DNA of 64,000 nt, taken from assembly GCA_903902325.1 (NCBI GenBank), contig CAIUUO010000022.1, positions 1 through 64,000 of the forward strand, given 5' to 3'. Positions 1-9,193 of this stretch are shown here, piece after piece. Under the pieces are notes generated by a model that saw nothing but the letters and a program-made list of their open reading frames with translations, was not told the DNA's origin and did no database searches. Origin of the DNA: an uncultured Bacteroidia bacterium. Its GTDB lineage: Bacteria > Bacteroidota > Bacteroidia > Bacteroidales > Prolixibacteraceae. The first letter of the stretch is position 1. Each line of letters begins with the position of its first letter. Position numbers and translations under genes: made by a program.

Positions 1-41
1 ATATCTCATGTCTTATATCTCATGTCTTATATCTCATGTCT
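1..41. repeat. Tandem 14-bp (2 x 7) repeat after lepA
   Basis: The unit ATATCTCATGTCTT is repeated almost three times. It is itself two similar 7-mers, ATATCTC and ATGTCTT. The array begins 3 bases beyond the lepA stop codon (lepA is read leftward). The same unit recurs in both orientations at 39731-39791. It may continue to the left of the window. Confidence 0.9.
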
Positions 42-44
42 ATT

Positions 45-1838
45 TTAATCCAACTTCAGAACGGCCAGGAAAGCTTTCTGGGGCACTTCGACATTCCCGA
101 TCTGCTTCATCCGTTTCTTGCCTTTTTTCTGCTTCTCCAGCAGTTTACGCTTGCGCGTGATGTCGCCTCCGTAACATTTGGCAGTCACATCCTTGCGGAC
201 AGCCTTTACAGTTTCCCTCGAAATGATTTTCGCACCGATGGCACCCTGTATCGCCACATCAAACTGTTGCCTTGGGATCAGCTCCTTCAGCTTTTCACAC
301 ATCCGGCGGCCGATATAGTAAGCATTGTCTACATGCAGCAGCGTTGAGAGCGCATCCACTGGTTCACTGTTCAGCAAAATATCCAGCTTTACCAGCTTGG
401 CCGGACGATAACCTGTAATATGGTAATCGAAAGAAGCATAGCCTTTTGAGATACTTTTAAGCTTGTCGTAAAAATCAATCACTATCTCACCCAATGGCAT
501 ATCGAAAGAAAGTTCTGCACGGTCAGCGGTGAGGTACTCCTGTTTTGTCAACATTCCTCGCTTATCCAGGCATAACGTCATGATGGCACCAATGTATTCT
601 GACCTGGTAATGATCTGCGCATGGATGAACGGCTCTTCGATGACATCGATAAGGGTCGACTCAGGCATTCCTGCCGGATTGTAAAATTCGAAAGTATCTC
701 CGGCCCTGGTTGTAACCATGTAGGAAACGTTGGGAACCGTCGTGATCACATTCATGTCGAACTCGCGGTCAAGCCGTTCCTGCACGATCTCCATGTGCAA
801 CAGTCCAAGGAAACCGCAGCGGAAACCAAAGCCCAGCGCCATGGAAGATTCAGGCACATAAGTCAGGGAAGCATCGTTCAATTGCAGCTTTTCCATGGCG
901 TTGCGAAGATCTTCATAGTCCTCACTGTCAATTGGGTAGACTCCAGCAAAAACCATGGGTTTTACCTCTTCGAATCCGGAGATGGCAGCGGAAGGATTTT
1001 TTACCTCGGTGATGGTATCTCCCACTTTGATCTCCTTCGCTGTCTTGATGCCACAAATAATGTAGCCCACATCACCAGCACTCAGTTCATCACGGATTTC
1101 GAGTCCCATCTTCAGCACTCCAACCTCGTCGACATTGTATTGCTTGTCAGCAGCCACAAACTTCACCAGGTCGCCTTTGCGGACTCTGCCGTTGGCCACC
1201 TTGAAGTAGGCAATTACCCCGCGAAACTGGTTGAATACCGAGTCGAAAATTAGCGCCTGCAGCGGAGCTTCCGGGTCTCCTTCCGGAGCTGGTATATCGG
1301 TTAGTATGCGTTCGAGTATTTCTGCCACACCATCGCCCGTTTTGCCGGATGCCCGGATAATAGTGGATCTTTTGCAGCCAATCAGTTCAATGATCTGGTC
1401 TTCGACGACTTCCGGCATGGCATTGGGCAGATCCATCTTATTCAGAATCGGAATGATCTCCAGATCGTGTTCAATGGCCAGATAAAGATTTGAGATGGTT
1501 TGTGCCTGTATACCCTGGGTGGCGTCGATGATCAGCAAGGCCCCTTCACAGGCAGCGATCGATCTGGAAACTTCGTAGGAAAAATCAACGTGCCCTGGGG
1601 TATCGATCAGATTGAGCAGATATTTCTCCCCTTCATGCATATATTCCATCTGGATGGCATGGCTCTTGATGGTGATTCCACGTTCCTTCTCCAGGTCCAT
1701 GTCATCCAACACCTGTGCCTCCATGTCGCGAGCACTGATCGTGGAGGTCATTTCCAGCAGGCGATCGGCCAGCGTACTTTTTCCATGGTCAATATGGGCA
1801 ATGATGCAAAAATTCCGGGTGTTATTCCTATCTGACAT
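45..1838 (-). CDS. lepA: Elongation factor 4 (LepA) GTPase
   Basis: Cytosolic ribosome-binding translational GTPase of 597 aa, the normal family length. The N-terminal GTPase domain shows the P-loop AHIDHGKST (residues 14-22), the switch [15 protein letters not shown] and NKMDLP. The EF-G-like middle domains and the LepA-specific basic C-terminus ([13 protein letters not shown], then KRMKQIGNV) are intact. The ATG at 1838 gives the conserved N-terminus running straight into [21 protein letters not shown] box lies about 50 bp upstream. The gene is monocistronic, followed at once by the 14-bp repeat array. Assignment is secure. Confidence 0.98.
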   Translation of the reverse strand: MSDRNNTRNFCIIAHIDHGKSTLADRLLEMTSTISARDMEAQVLDDMDLEKERGITIKSHAIQMEYMHEGEKYLLNLIDTPGHVDFSYEVSRSIAACEGALLIIDATQGIQAQTISNLYLAIEHDLEIIPILNKMDLPNAMPEVVEDQIIELIGCKRSTIIRASGKTGDGVAEILERILTDIPAPEGDPEAPLQALIFDSVFNQFRGVIAYFKVANGRVRKGDLVKFVAADKQYNVDEVGVLKMGLEIRDELSAGDVGYIICGIKTAKEIKVGDTITEVKNPSAAISGFEEVKPMVFAGVYPIDSEDYEDLRNAMEKLQLNDASLTYVPESSMALGFGFRCGFLGLLHMEIVQERLDREFDMNVITTVPNVSYMVTTRAGDTFEFYNPAGMPESTLIDVIEEPFIHAQIITRSEYIGAIMTLCLDKRGMLTKQEYLTADRAELSFDMPLGEIVIDFYDKLKSISKGYASFDYHITGYRPAKLVKLDILLNSEPVDALSTLLHVDNAYYIGRRMCEKLKELIPRQQFDVAIQGAIGAKIISRETVKAVRKDVTAKCYGGDITRKRKLLEKQKKGKKRMKQIGNVEVPQKAFLAVLKLD

Positions 1839-1886
1839 ACCTTATATACTTGATAATCTGAACTTAAATTGAAAATTAAAATCGTG

Positions 1887-1894
1887 CAAAGATA
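1887..1894 (-). promoter_or_regulatory. Possible -7 box of the lepA promoter
   Basis: TATCTTTG on the minus strand matches the Bacteroidota consensus TAnnTTTG and lies about 50 bp before the lepA ATG. I found no well-spaced TTG for the -33 element, so support is partial. Confidence 0.4.
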
Positions 1895-1895
1895 C

Positions 1896-3062
1896 TCAAT
1901 ATTTTGGATTTCCGGAATCGAACTTTATATCAAACACCACCACTTCCGGAGTATTTCCTATCCGAACCGGCGGTCCCCATGAGCCAAAACCAGAGGAGAC
2001 GTAGCAGGTGGTATTTCCTTTTTGTTTCAATCCCCAGCTTACTTCGAACATGGCTTCAGTGATGTAGTTGAAAGGCCACATTTGTCCGTTGTGGGTATGG
2101 CCTGACAGATGCAGGTCTGCCCCTACCTCAACAGCCTCTTCCAGATGGAATGGTTGGTGATTCATCACGATGATCGGTTTGGAATGATCCAGATTCTTTG
2201 TCAATTCTTTTAATTCATGAGGACCAGTAGTTTCTCCCATTCTGCGACTGTCGCGGTCATCCCTCCCTACAAGCTGGATTCCATCACCAAGAGTGACCAC
2301 TTCATCGCGAAGGACTTTGATATTGATACTTCGCAGATAAGGGAGTGTATTCTGAATGCCGCCAATGTATTCATGGTTGCCAGGAATCGCATAAACCCCA
2401 AGCGGAGTTCTGATCTCCTGGATGTGCTTCCCCAGGTTCTTGCGCAATACCGGTCCGATATCTCCGTCCACAAGGTCGCCGCAAAGTAGCACCAGATCGG
2501 GTTTCTGGTCGTTGATGATCCGTACGAGTTTCATCTCCTGCTGTTCTCCAATAAGCGCCCCCAGATGAATATCGGAAGCCATCAGAATTTTCAGCTCAGA
2601 TTTTCCTGTCACCTTTTTGTGAATGCTAAGTGGAATCTCCCTGATCCGTGTATTTTTTGCATTAAAATAACCATACCCAACAATCAGCGTCACCAACCCA
2701 ATGACTGCATAACCCAGATTCAATTTAGCTCCCGTTGAAAATGCAGGAAGAAAATGAAAAAAATAATCCGCCACCCTGACAAGGTCTATGACCAGCAAAA
2801 CCATCAGGAAATAAAACATGAAGGCAAGCCAGAATGCGCCTACCCTGTAAATCCATTCACTGACAATCGAAGAAGCCGTCCGCTCCCAAAACATACCAAC
2901 GATAAATGAAGAAACGACGGTCCAGAAAATAATGGTATAATACCGCTTCAGGGTTGGATTGCACGAAAATACCAAGAGACCTCTCGAGTAAACAAAGTAG
3001 TTGACTGCGGAATAAATAAGAAGGACGATGGAAAAAAATATCATAAAAGTGACTGTTCTCAT
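1896..3062 (-). CDS. Membrane-anchored metallophosphoesterase
   Basis: 388 aa. The first ~135 residues hold about four hydrophobic membrane segments. A calcineurin-like phosphoesterase domain follows, with the metal-binding motifs MASDIHLG (about residues 161-168), CGDLVDGD, PGNHEY, MNHQP and SGHTHNGQ all present. This matches the YkuE/YaeI-like membrane phosphodiesterase group. Some members hydrolyse UDP-diacylglucosamine or related lipids, but the substrate here cannot be told from sequence. It is divergent from the lipoprotein gene at 3171, and a TAGTTTTG box precedes it. Confidence 0.9.
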   Translation of the reverse strand: MRTVTFMIFFSIVLLIYSAVNYFVYSRGLLVFSCNPTLKRYYTIIFWTVVSSFIVGMFWERTASSIVSEWIYRVGAFWLAFMFYFLMVLLVIDLVRVADYFFHFLPAFSTGAKLNLGYAVIGLVTLIVGYGYFNAKNTRIREIPLSIHKKVTGKSELKILMASDIHLGALIGEQQEMKLVRIINDQKPDLVLLCGDLVDGDIGPVLRKNLGKHIQEIRTPLGVYAIPGNHEYIGGIQNTLPYLRSINIKVLRDEVVTLGDGIQLVGRDDRDSRRMGETTGPHELKELTKNLDHSKPIIVMNHQPFHLEEAVEVGADLHLSGHTHNGQMWPFNYITEAMFEVSWGLKQKGNTTCYVSSGFGSWGPPVRIGNTPEVVVFDIKFDSGNPKY

Positions 3063-3081
3063 ACAAAGTAAATTAGAAAGG

Positions 3082-3089
3082 CAAAACTA
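3082..3089 (-). promoter_or_regulatory. Possible -7 box before the metallophosphoesterase
   Basis: TAGTTTTG on the minus strand fits TAnnTTTG and lies about 20 bp before the ATG at 3062. No TTG element at the usual spacing is visible, so this is weak. Confidence 0.35.
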
Positions 3090-3131
3090 TCAATTATTTT
3101 TCGGGTATAAATCCCATCCGCCCAATTTGAT

Positions 3132-3139
3132 TATATTTG
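3132..3139 (+). promoter_or_regulatory. Possible -7 box before the DUF6452-like lipoprotein
   Basis: TATATTTG fits TAnnTTTG and lies 31 bp before the ATG at 3171. A -33 TTG at standard spacing is not seen. Confidence 0.4.
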
Positions 3140-3170
3140 CCGACAGATACACAACAAACCACTCTTTCGG

Positions 3171-3662
3171 ATGCGTATTCAGTTTTTAGGGTTCATTTCT
3201 GCTGTCTTGTTGCTTGCCTCCTGCAACAATGGCGGGCACTGCTACGAATCTGTCGATACCCTGATGGTAACCACTTTCATCGGAAATAATTCGAATAAGA
3301 TCGGTCCGATGGTTGTGCGTGGATTTGGCCGTAGCGCATTGGGTGACACACTTTTAAACAATCTGGACTCCGCTCTGATCAAGAGAATCGGATTGCCATT
3401 ATCACTTACTGCCGACTCGACAGGATATGTTGTCTCTGCCAACGGAAGGACCAGCATTTTCTGGGTTCGGCACACAATGAATATCCAATTAATTTCACAG
3501 GCCTGCGGCTTTGCTCCATACTACCAGGTGAATGCAACAAGACACACTTCCCTGATAGACTCCATGAGGGTATACAACCCTGTGATTGATCCAAAATCAA
3601 TAGAAACTTATTCCACCAGTGGACAAAATATTACGATATATCTTCATCTTACTGCTAATTAG
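3171..3662 (+). CDS. DUF6452-like lipoprotein
   Basis: 163 aa with a lipoprotein signal peptide ending in the lipobox LASC (Cys about residue 18), so probably lipid-anchored in the cell envelope. The rest is a small beta-rich domain with no catalytic motif I can identify. It resembles the Bacteroidota-specific family DUF6452, which is usually encoded directly before a DUF6048 protein, as here. Its last 44 bases overlap the next gene in another frame, suggesting translational coupling. Function unknown. Confidence 0.75.
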   Translation: MRIQFLGFISAVLLLASCNNGGHCYESVDTLMVTTFIGNNSNKIGPMVVRGFGRSALGDTLLNNLDSALIKRIGLPLSLTADSTGYVVSANGRTSIFWVRHTMNIQLISQACGFAPYYQVNATRHTSLIDSMRVYNPVIDPKSIETYSTSGQNITIYLHLTAN

Positions 3663-4431
3663 TCCGATAGCCGGATTCGGGCAGAAAAAGGACGACGTGT
3701 GGAGGTACGAAGGACCCCGCTTCGGGATTGATGTGTCGCGCTTTTTGATGCCCTATATTCAACAGACGACACGCAGTGCGATTGAGATCCAGGCGGATTA
3801 CCCGTACAAGGGAAACTGGTTTCCTACCGTAGAAGCCGGTTACCTGGATGTCAACGATGACAACGACAAATTCCATTATACCAACAAAGGACCGTATGCA
3901 AGGATTGGCGTCGATTTAAATATTGTCAAATTCGAATCCCTTGCCGACAACGACCTAGTATTTGTTGGAGTCAGGTATGGTTTCAGTCGCTTTTCCCATG
4001 AAACTCTAATGGCCAATTACACCAACTATTGGGGAGCGATTACTACGACATTCCCTAAGGATAACTTGAACGCCCATTGGGGAGAGCTCGTTTTCGGGAT
4101 GAAGGGCGAACTGGTTCGCAATTTCTTTTTCGGTTGGTCTGCCCGGGCAAAATTTCTTTTTGCCATGACCAAGGATCCTCATATGACTCCTTACGTCGTT
4201 CCGGGACTTGGTTATACCAACCTTGGGGTTCCTTTCGACTTTTCACTGACAGTTTCCTACCGGATACCGCTTATAAGGACGAAAACAATGCCCAAGGCGC
4301 TAAAAATGGGAGGTTCAAAACAAGATGGTTCTGAAAAGGATGATCCTGATGATCCCAATAACCTGAACAACCCCAACAATAGAAATTCAAACAACTATGG
4401 CACGGGAAGGACTGGTGGAAATCAGTTCTGA
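3619..4431 (+). CDS. DUF6048-like outer-membrane protein
   Basis: 270 aa starting at GTG. This start gives a good signal peptide (MDKILRYIFILLLISPIAG) and overlaps the upstream lipoprotein gene by 44 bp. The mature part is rich in alternating aromatic/polar strands and resembles an 8-stranded outer-membrane barrel. The tail is low-complexity (D/N/P/G repeats such as DDPNNLNNPNN). The pairing with the preceding lipoprotein is the main hint that the two act together at the outer membrane. Biochemical role unknown. Confidence 0.75.
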   Translation: MDKILRYIFILLLISPIAGFGQKKDDVWRYEGPRFGIDVSRFLMPYIQQTTRSAIEIQADYPYKGNWFPTVEAGYLDVNDDNDKFHYTNKGPYARIGVDLNIVKFESLADNDLVFVGVRYGFSRFSHETLMANYTNYWGAITTTFPKDNLNAHWGELVFGMKGELVRNFFFGWSARAKFLFAMTKDPHMTPYVVPGLGYTNLGVPFDFSLTVSYRIPLIRTKTMPKALKMGGSKQDGSEKDDPDDPNNLNNPNNRNSNNYGTGRTGGNQF

Positions 4432-4485
4432 ACAAAATGACAATATATACAGACTATTTGGATAATTTTGACTGGCATTAATATT

Positions 4486-5340
4486 CTATTTGCCAAATAA
4501 TTTTCTGTATTGCAGGGGAGTTTTACCTGTTGCATTCTTGTAGGTTTTATTGAAATGCGAGATATGGCCAAATCCGCTTTCGAAACAGATTTCAAAAACA
4601 GGTTTATCGGTTGAACGTAAAAGCTGGCAGGCATGGTTGATCCGGAAATCTGTTACAACCTCCATCAAGGTCTTGTGGGTTACATTTTTGAAATAGCGAC
4701 AGAATGCAGTTGGTGTTAAATGTGAAATATCTGCGAGTGTTCTAAGCGAAATGTCTTGCCGGTAATTCTCAATAAGGTAACTGAAAATAGTCTGAAACCG
4801 ACCGGCTTCAGCAGCAGAAGAACCATGAACTGAAAACAAAGGATCAATCAATACAGTTTCCTGAGAAACCGCAATGATTTGCAAAATCTCAAGGAAGCCA
4901 TTTAATCGTTCAAATCCCGAAACTGTTGCACAACGCTTCATTTTAGCGGAAATCTGTTGACTTGTAAAACCTGAAATCAAAATCCCGGCACCGGCTCTTT
5001 CCAGAAGTGCTTGGATTGCAGCCATCTCCGGGAGTTGCCAGAAAATTTCCCCTACAAAGTTCTTCTGAAACTGAAAAACAATGGCACTGGCTTGCATTTC
5101 TTTCTGAAGGATATCACTCATCCAGCAATGCGGAATATTTTCACCCACCAGAACCAGATCACCCGATTCATAATCAGAAACTTCCCCTCCAATGTACCTT
5201 TGCCCCTTTCCTTCCAGAATCAAAGTCAACTCCAGTTCAGGGTGAAAATGATAAGTGGCATCAAAATGTGGCTGGCTTATCTGAAGAATAGAAAAAGAGT
5301 TTCCGGGGTCGGCCGCAATTTGTTCAAATTTCGCCTTCAC
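4486..5340 (-). CDS. AraC-family transcriptional regulator
   Basis: 284 aa. The N-terminal ~110 residues look like a cupin sensor domain (HFDATYHFHPELELTLI). The C-terminal ~100 residues are an AraC-type double helix-turn-helix (DISLRTLADISHLTPTAFCRYFK, then GFGHISHFNKTYK and TPLQYR; motifs quoted in pieces). It is divergent, across 166 bp, from the catabolic run starting at 5507. That arrangement is typical of a local activator responding to a sugar or sugar derivative. The inducer is not predictable. Confidence 0.93.
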   Translation of the reverse strand: MKAKFEQIAADPGNSFSILQISQPHFDATYHFHPELELTLILEGKGQRYIGGEVSDYESGDLVLVGENIPHCWMSDILQKEMQASAIVFQFQKNFVGEIFWQLPEMAAIQALLERAGAGILISGFTSQQISAKMKRCATVSGFERLNGFLEILQIIAVSQETVLIDPLFSVHGSSAAEAGRFQTIFSYLIENYRQDISLRTLADISHLTPTAFCRYFKNVTHKTLMEVVTDFRINHACQLLRSTDKPVFEICFESGFGHISHFNKTYKNATGKTPLQYRKLFGK

Positions 5341-5506
5341 TTTGTCTTTTTTGCAATTTATGTCTCATTTATGAGCATAAAAATGGTAATATTACACAAT
5401 TTTCTGATAATCCAGACAAATAAAAAACTGGAAAATTTATCTTAATTTACTGAAAACAAATTCGGGCTCGCAACCCTCAGGAAAAGGGATTGACCAACTC
5501 CTTACC

Positions 5507-6508
5507 ATGATGAATAAAAGAGAAAAATTTCTTGCTTTCCTCAACAATGACAAAATTGAAAGTTATCTTCCCTTTCATCCAATTTTAATGCATTTCGCAG
5601 CAAGGTTAAACGGGAATACCTACGGTGAATTTGCTTCTGATTATAATGTCCTGGTCAAAAGCAACATAAAGGCTTTGGAAGAATTTGATCTGGACTGGGT
5701 TGAACTTATCTCTGATCCCTACCGGGAAACTGCCGCCTTTGGGGCCAAAATTGAATTTATCCCGGAAGGGGTACCCAAATGCCTGGCTCCCATCATCCAT
5801 ACCATCGATGATGTTATTGCACTTAAGAATCCTGATGTTTATAAATCTGAGCGAACGCTCGACCGTATCCGGGGTGCAAAACTCTACAGCCGTCTGCTGA
5901 AAGGTACCGTTCCTGTGTTCGGTTGGATTGAAGGCCCGCTGGCGGAAGCATGCGACCTCGTTGGAGTAAGTGAAATGCTGATGATGCTCATGATCGATCC
6001 TGACTTCAGTAATTTACTGATGGACAAATGCATGGTGACTGCCAAAGCCTTCGCCAAGGCACAAACAGATGCCGGATGCGATGTCATTGGTATCGGAGAT
6101 GCCATCTGTTCCCAGATTGACATTGATCTGTACGACACCTATGTCAAGGCGCGCCATGCAGATTTAATCAGTGATATCCATCATTCAGGCAGCAAGGTAA
6201 AAATGCATATTTGCGGAAACATCACGCACCTGCTGCCTTCATTGAAGGATCTCGGCATCGATATTCTTGATATCGACTCTCAGGTAAGTTTTGAGGATGC
6301 CTTTCATTTCATGGGACCGAATGTAGCCATTTGCGGCAACATCAACCCTGTTACCATTCAAAATCAGAGCCCTGCTGAGATTTCGAAACTGACGACCGAA
6401 CTTATCCAGAGCCAGAAAGGAAAGAAATTGATCCTGTCGGGTGGATGTGAAATTACCGTCAATACTCCCCACAGGAATCTGCGGGCAATGCATGACATTC
6501 AATTTTGA
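5507..6508 (+). CDS. Uroporphyrinogen decarboxylase-fold protein (MtaA/CmuA-like)
   Basis: 333 aa, a TIM barrel of the URO-D superfamily. It is not a typical haem enzyme. It carries the HxC...C zinc-site pattern of corrinoid methyltransferases (MHICGN near residue 235 and SGGCEI near residue 310), and the N-terminal HemE-type substrate motif is absent. Relatives are often found beside glycoside hydrolases and AraC regulators in Bacteroidota, with no established role there. It is the first gene after the divergent AraC gene, and no corrinoid protein gene is nearby. ATG ATG at 5507/5510 leaves the exact start uncertain by one codon. Confidence 0.8.
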   Translation: MMNKREKFLAFLNNDKIESYLPFHPILMHFAARLNGNTYGEFASDYNVLVKSNIKALEEFDLDWVELISDPYRETAAFGAKIEFIPEGVPKCLAPIIHTIDDVIALKNPDVYKSERTLDRIRGAKLYSRLLKGTVPVFGWIEGPLAEACDLVGVSEMLMMLMIDPDFSNLLMDKCMVTAKAFAKAQTDAGCDVIGIGDAICSQIDIDLYDTYVKARHADLISDIHHSGSKVKMHICGNITHLLPSLKDLGIDILDIDSQVSFEDAFHFMGPNVAICGNINPVTIQNQSPAEISKLTTELIQSQKGKKLILSGGCEITVNTPHRNLRAMHDIQF

Positions 6509-6537
6509 ATTAAGATGATCCAACTTTAACCAATTTA

Positions 6538-8307
6538 GTGATGAGAACAAGATTACTATTCTTTGCGCTGTTCCTGGTCTGTTCGATTGCAGGTGCACAA
6601 AACCTTCCCAAATTGGCTTCCGGAAGTATAACAAGGGTTGAAAATTTCAAGTCTGAATTTGTGTCTGTCCGTAACGTGGACATCTGGCTTCCTGAAGCCT
6701 ATGACACAAAAAAGAAATACAGTGTGGTGTACATGCATGATGGGCAAATGCTCTTCGACAGCACGACAACCTGGAACAAAAAGGAGTGGAAGGCAGATGA
6801 AACCTTCTCACAACTGATCAAGGAGAAAAAAATTGTGGATTGCATCCTAGTTGCCATCTGGAATACGGGAGCCGACCGGATTGCCGAATATCTTCCCAAC
6901 AAGATATATAATCTGCTGGACGAAAAGACCCGGACAAAAATCTCCGACAAATACCTGAATGGCAAATCGGTCAGTGGTGACAACTATCTGAAGTTCCTTG
7001 TCACAGAATTGAAACCGTATGTAGATAACCACTTCTCAACATACACAGACAAGGACCATACCTGGATGATCGGTTCGAGCATGGGCGCAATCATCTCCAT
7101 TTACGCCATTTGTGAATATCCGGATGTTTTCAATGGTGTCGCCTGCCTTTCGACGGCATGGCTGAGCCAGATTGAACCAAGTTACGAAGTCCCGACGGCT
7201 GCCTTTGAATACCTAAAAAAGAACCTTCCTTCCCCTTTCGGACACAAAATCTACATGGATTATGGCAGCGGTGAGGGTGATAAAACATATGCCGCCATCC
7301 AGTATTTTGTGGATGTAATTGCCAAAGGGAAAGGGTTCAATGAGACCAACTACCTCTCAAAGATCTTTGAGAAAGCTGAACACAACGAAGTTGCCTGGAG
7401 TGTCAGGCTGAATGTTCCCCTCGAGTTTTTAATGCCCAGACCAAAGCCGCAAATTCCCGTTGCAGGCAAAATTGACCTGTACGAAAACTTCGGGTCAAAA
7501 TACATTACTGAAAGAAATGTAGAAGTGTGGCTACCTGAAAATTATAGCACCAGGAAAAAATATGCGGTCCTGTACATGCATGATGGTCAGATGCTTTTTG
7601 ATTCAACCACAACCTGGAACCACCAGTCGTGGGATGTGGATAATGTGGCAACCAAATTATTGCAAGGGCATAAAGTTCAGGATTTTATCGTAGTTGGAGT
7701 CTCTAATGGCGGCAAAACAAGGCACGCAGATTACTTTCCTCAGAAACCCTTTGAATCGCTTACGCAGGATCAAAAGGATTTTGTCACCAAACAACTGCAG
7801 GGAGCCGGAAGGACAACGGAGGCATTCATCCCCGTTTCAGACAATTACCTCAAATTTCTGGTTACAGAACTCAAACCTTTTATCGACAAGAAATACCCTG
7901 TTCACAAGGACAGGTCCCACACCTTCATTGCAGGCAGCAGCATGGGGGGATTGATTTCGATGTATGCCATCTGTGAGTATCCAAAGATATTCGGGGGCGC
8001 AGCCTGTATGAGTACCCACTGGCCCGGCATATTTTCGATGGAAGGGAATCCGGTTCCTGATGCATTCGTAAATTATATGAAGAAGAACCTGCCCGATCCC
8101 AAATCCCATAAGATCTATTTCGATTACGGCGATCAGACCCTGGATGCCATGTATCCGCCATTGCAAAAAAAAGTGGATGAAGTTTTAAAAGACCAAGGGT
8201 ACACTGATAAGAACTGGATGACGAAATTCTTTCCCGGGAAAGATCACAGCGAAAAGTCGTGGAACCAGCGGTTTAATATTCCGCTTGAATTCTTGATGAA
8301 AAATTAG
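6538..8307 (+). CDS. Tandem-duplicated alpha/beta-hydrolase (enterochelin-esterase-like)
   Basis: 589 aa with a signal peptide (MRTRLLFFALFLVCSIAGA). It consists of two homologous esterase domains, about residues 30-300 and 310-589. Each has the same block YMHDGQMLFDSTTTWN, a GSSMG nucleophile elbow (Ser181 and Ser468) and a C-terminal His (His282 in AEHNE, His570 in KDHSE). Both halves therefore look catalytically complete. The family (esterase D/Fes-like) removes acyl or feruloyl groups or opens siderophore esters. Next to glycoside hydrolases, deacylation of a decorated glycan is a reasonable inference. Exported; substrate unknown. Confidence 0.9.
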   Translation: MMRTRLLFFALFLVCSIAGAQNLPKLASGSITRVENFKSEFVSVRNVDIWLPEAYDTKKKYSVVYMHDGQMLFDSTTTWNKKEWKADETFSQLIKEKKIVDCILVAIWNTGADRIAEYLPNKIYNLLDEKTRTKISDKYLNGKSVSGDNYLKFLVTELKPYVDNHFSTYTDKDHTWMIGSSMGAIISIYAICEYPDVFNGVACLSTAWLSQIEPSYEVPTAAFEYLKKNLPSPFGHKIYMDYGSGEGDKTYAAIQYFVDVIAKGKGFNETNYLSKIFEKAEHNEVAWSVRLNVPLEFLMPRPKPQIPVAGKIDLYENFGSKYITERNVEVWLPENYSTRKKYAVLYMHDGQMLFDSTTTWNHQSWDVDNVATKLLQGHKVQDFIVVGVSNGGKTRHADYFPQKPFESLTQDQKDFVTKQLQGAGRTTEAFIPVSDNYLKFLVTELKPFIDKKYPVHKDRSHTFIAGSSMGGLISMYAICEYPKIFGGAACMSTHWPGIFSMEGNPVPDAFVNYMKKNLPDPKSHKIYFDYGDQTLDAMYPPLQKKVDEVLKDQGYTDKNWMTKFFPGKDHSEKSWNQRFNIPLEFLMKN

Positions 8308-8311
8308 GAAA

Positions 8312-9175
8312 ATGAAGAAATATATTATTGCGTCTATCATAGCAATATGTGTATCCAGTTTATCTCCAACTATTTCAAACGGATCAACAACTGTGAAATC
8401 AAAGACAGAAAACAATCAGGTTAAAATCGCAATGGCTCAGATATTTTGTCTCGATGGCGATTTGTCGGGCAATTTTGTACGCATTGAAAATGCAATCATT
8501 GAGGCAAAGGAAAAGCAGGCTGAAATCATTGTTTTCCCTGAATCAAGCCTGCTTGGCTGGGTAAATCCGGATGCTCACCTTCGGGCTTGTCCGATTCCCG
8601 GGAAGGATAGCGAACAACTATGTAACCTGGCCAGGAAATACAAAATCTACATTTGTATTGGCCTCGATGAGAAAGCCGGTGTATATCTTTTTGATTCAGC
8701 CATCCTGATTGACGACGATGGCAATATTTTACTGAAGCACAGAAAGATAAACGTGCTTCCCGAACTGATGAATCCTCCCTATTCAGTAGGCGACGTAGTA
8801 CAGGTCGTTCAAACAAGATTCGGTCTCGTCGGATTGATGATTTGTGCTGACTCATTTATGGAAAATCTGCTGGAAAGCATGAAGTCCAAAAAGCCAGATC
8901 TTTTGCTTATTCCATACGGCTGGGCGGCGCCGGAAGATGCATGGCCGGCACATGGACAGGAATTGATAAAAGTGATTAAAAATGTGGCCAGTAAAGTTGG
9001 TTGTCCTGTTATCGGGACCAACCTCATCGGTCAGATATCACATGGTCCCTGGAAAGGACAGGTTTACGGAGGCCAGAGCGTGGCCTTTGATCAGAAAAAT
9101 AATGTTTTGTTTCTTGGCAAAGACAGGGATAGGGACATAATCGTTCAAACTATTGAAGTTAAGAATGAAAAGTAA
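8312..9175 (+). CDS. Exported carbon-nitrogen hydrolase (nitrilase superfamily)
   Basis: 287 aa. The Glu-Lys-Cys triad of the nitrilase/amidase superfamily is present: Glu77 in FPESS, Lys145 in KHRKIN and Cys178 in MICADS. A hydrophobic signal-peptide-like N-terminus (MKKYIIASIIAICVSS) precedes the domain, whereas most family members are cytosolic. It starts 4 bp after the esterase stop, so it is in the same operon. Likely an amidase on an exported or periplasmic amide; the specific substrate cannot be assigned. Confidence 0.88.
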   Translation: MKKYIIASIIAICVSSLSPTISNGSTTVKSKTENNQVKIAMAQIFCLDGDLSGNFVRIENAIIEAKEKQAEIIVFPESSLLGWVNPDAHLRACPIPGKDSEQLCNLARKYKIYICIGLDEKAGVYLFDSAILIDDDGNILLKHRKINVLPELMNPPYSVGDVVQVVQTRFGLVGLMICADSFMENLLESMKSKKPDLLLIPYGWAAPEDAWPAHGQELIKVIKNVASKVGCPVIGTNLIGQISHGPWKGQVYGGQSVAFDQKNNVLFLGKDRDRDIIVQTIEVKNEK

Positions 9176-9193
9176 AAAAATAAAAATTCAGCA

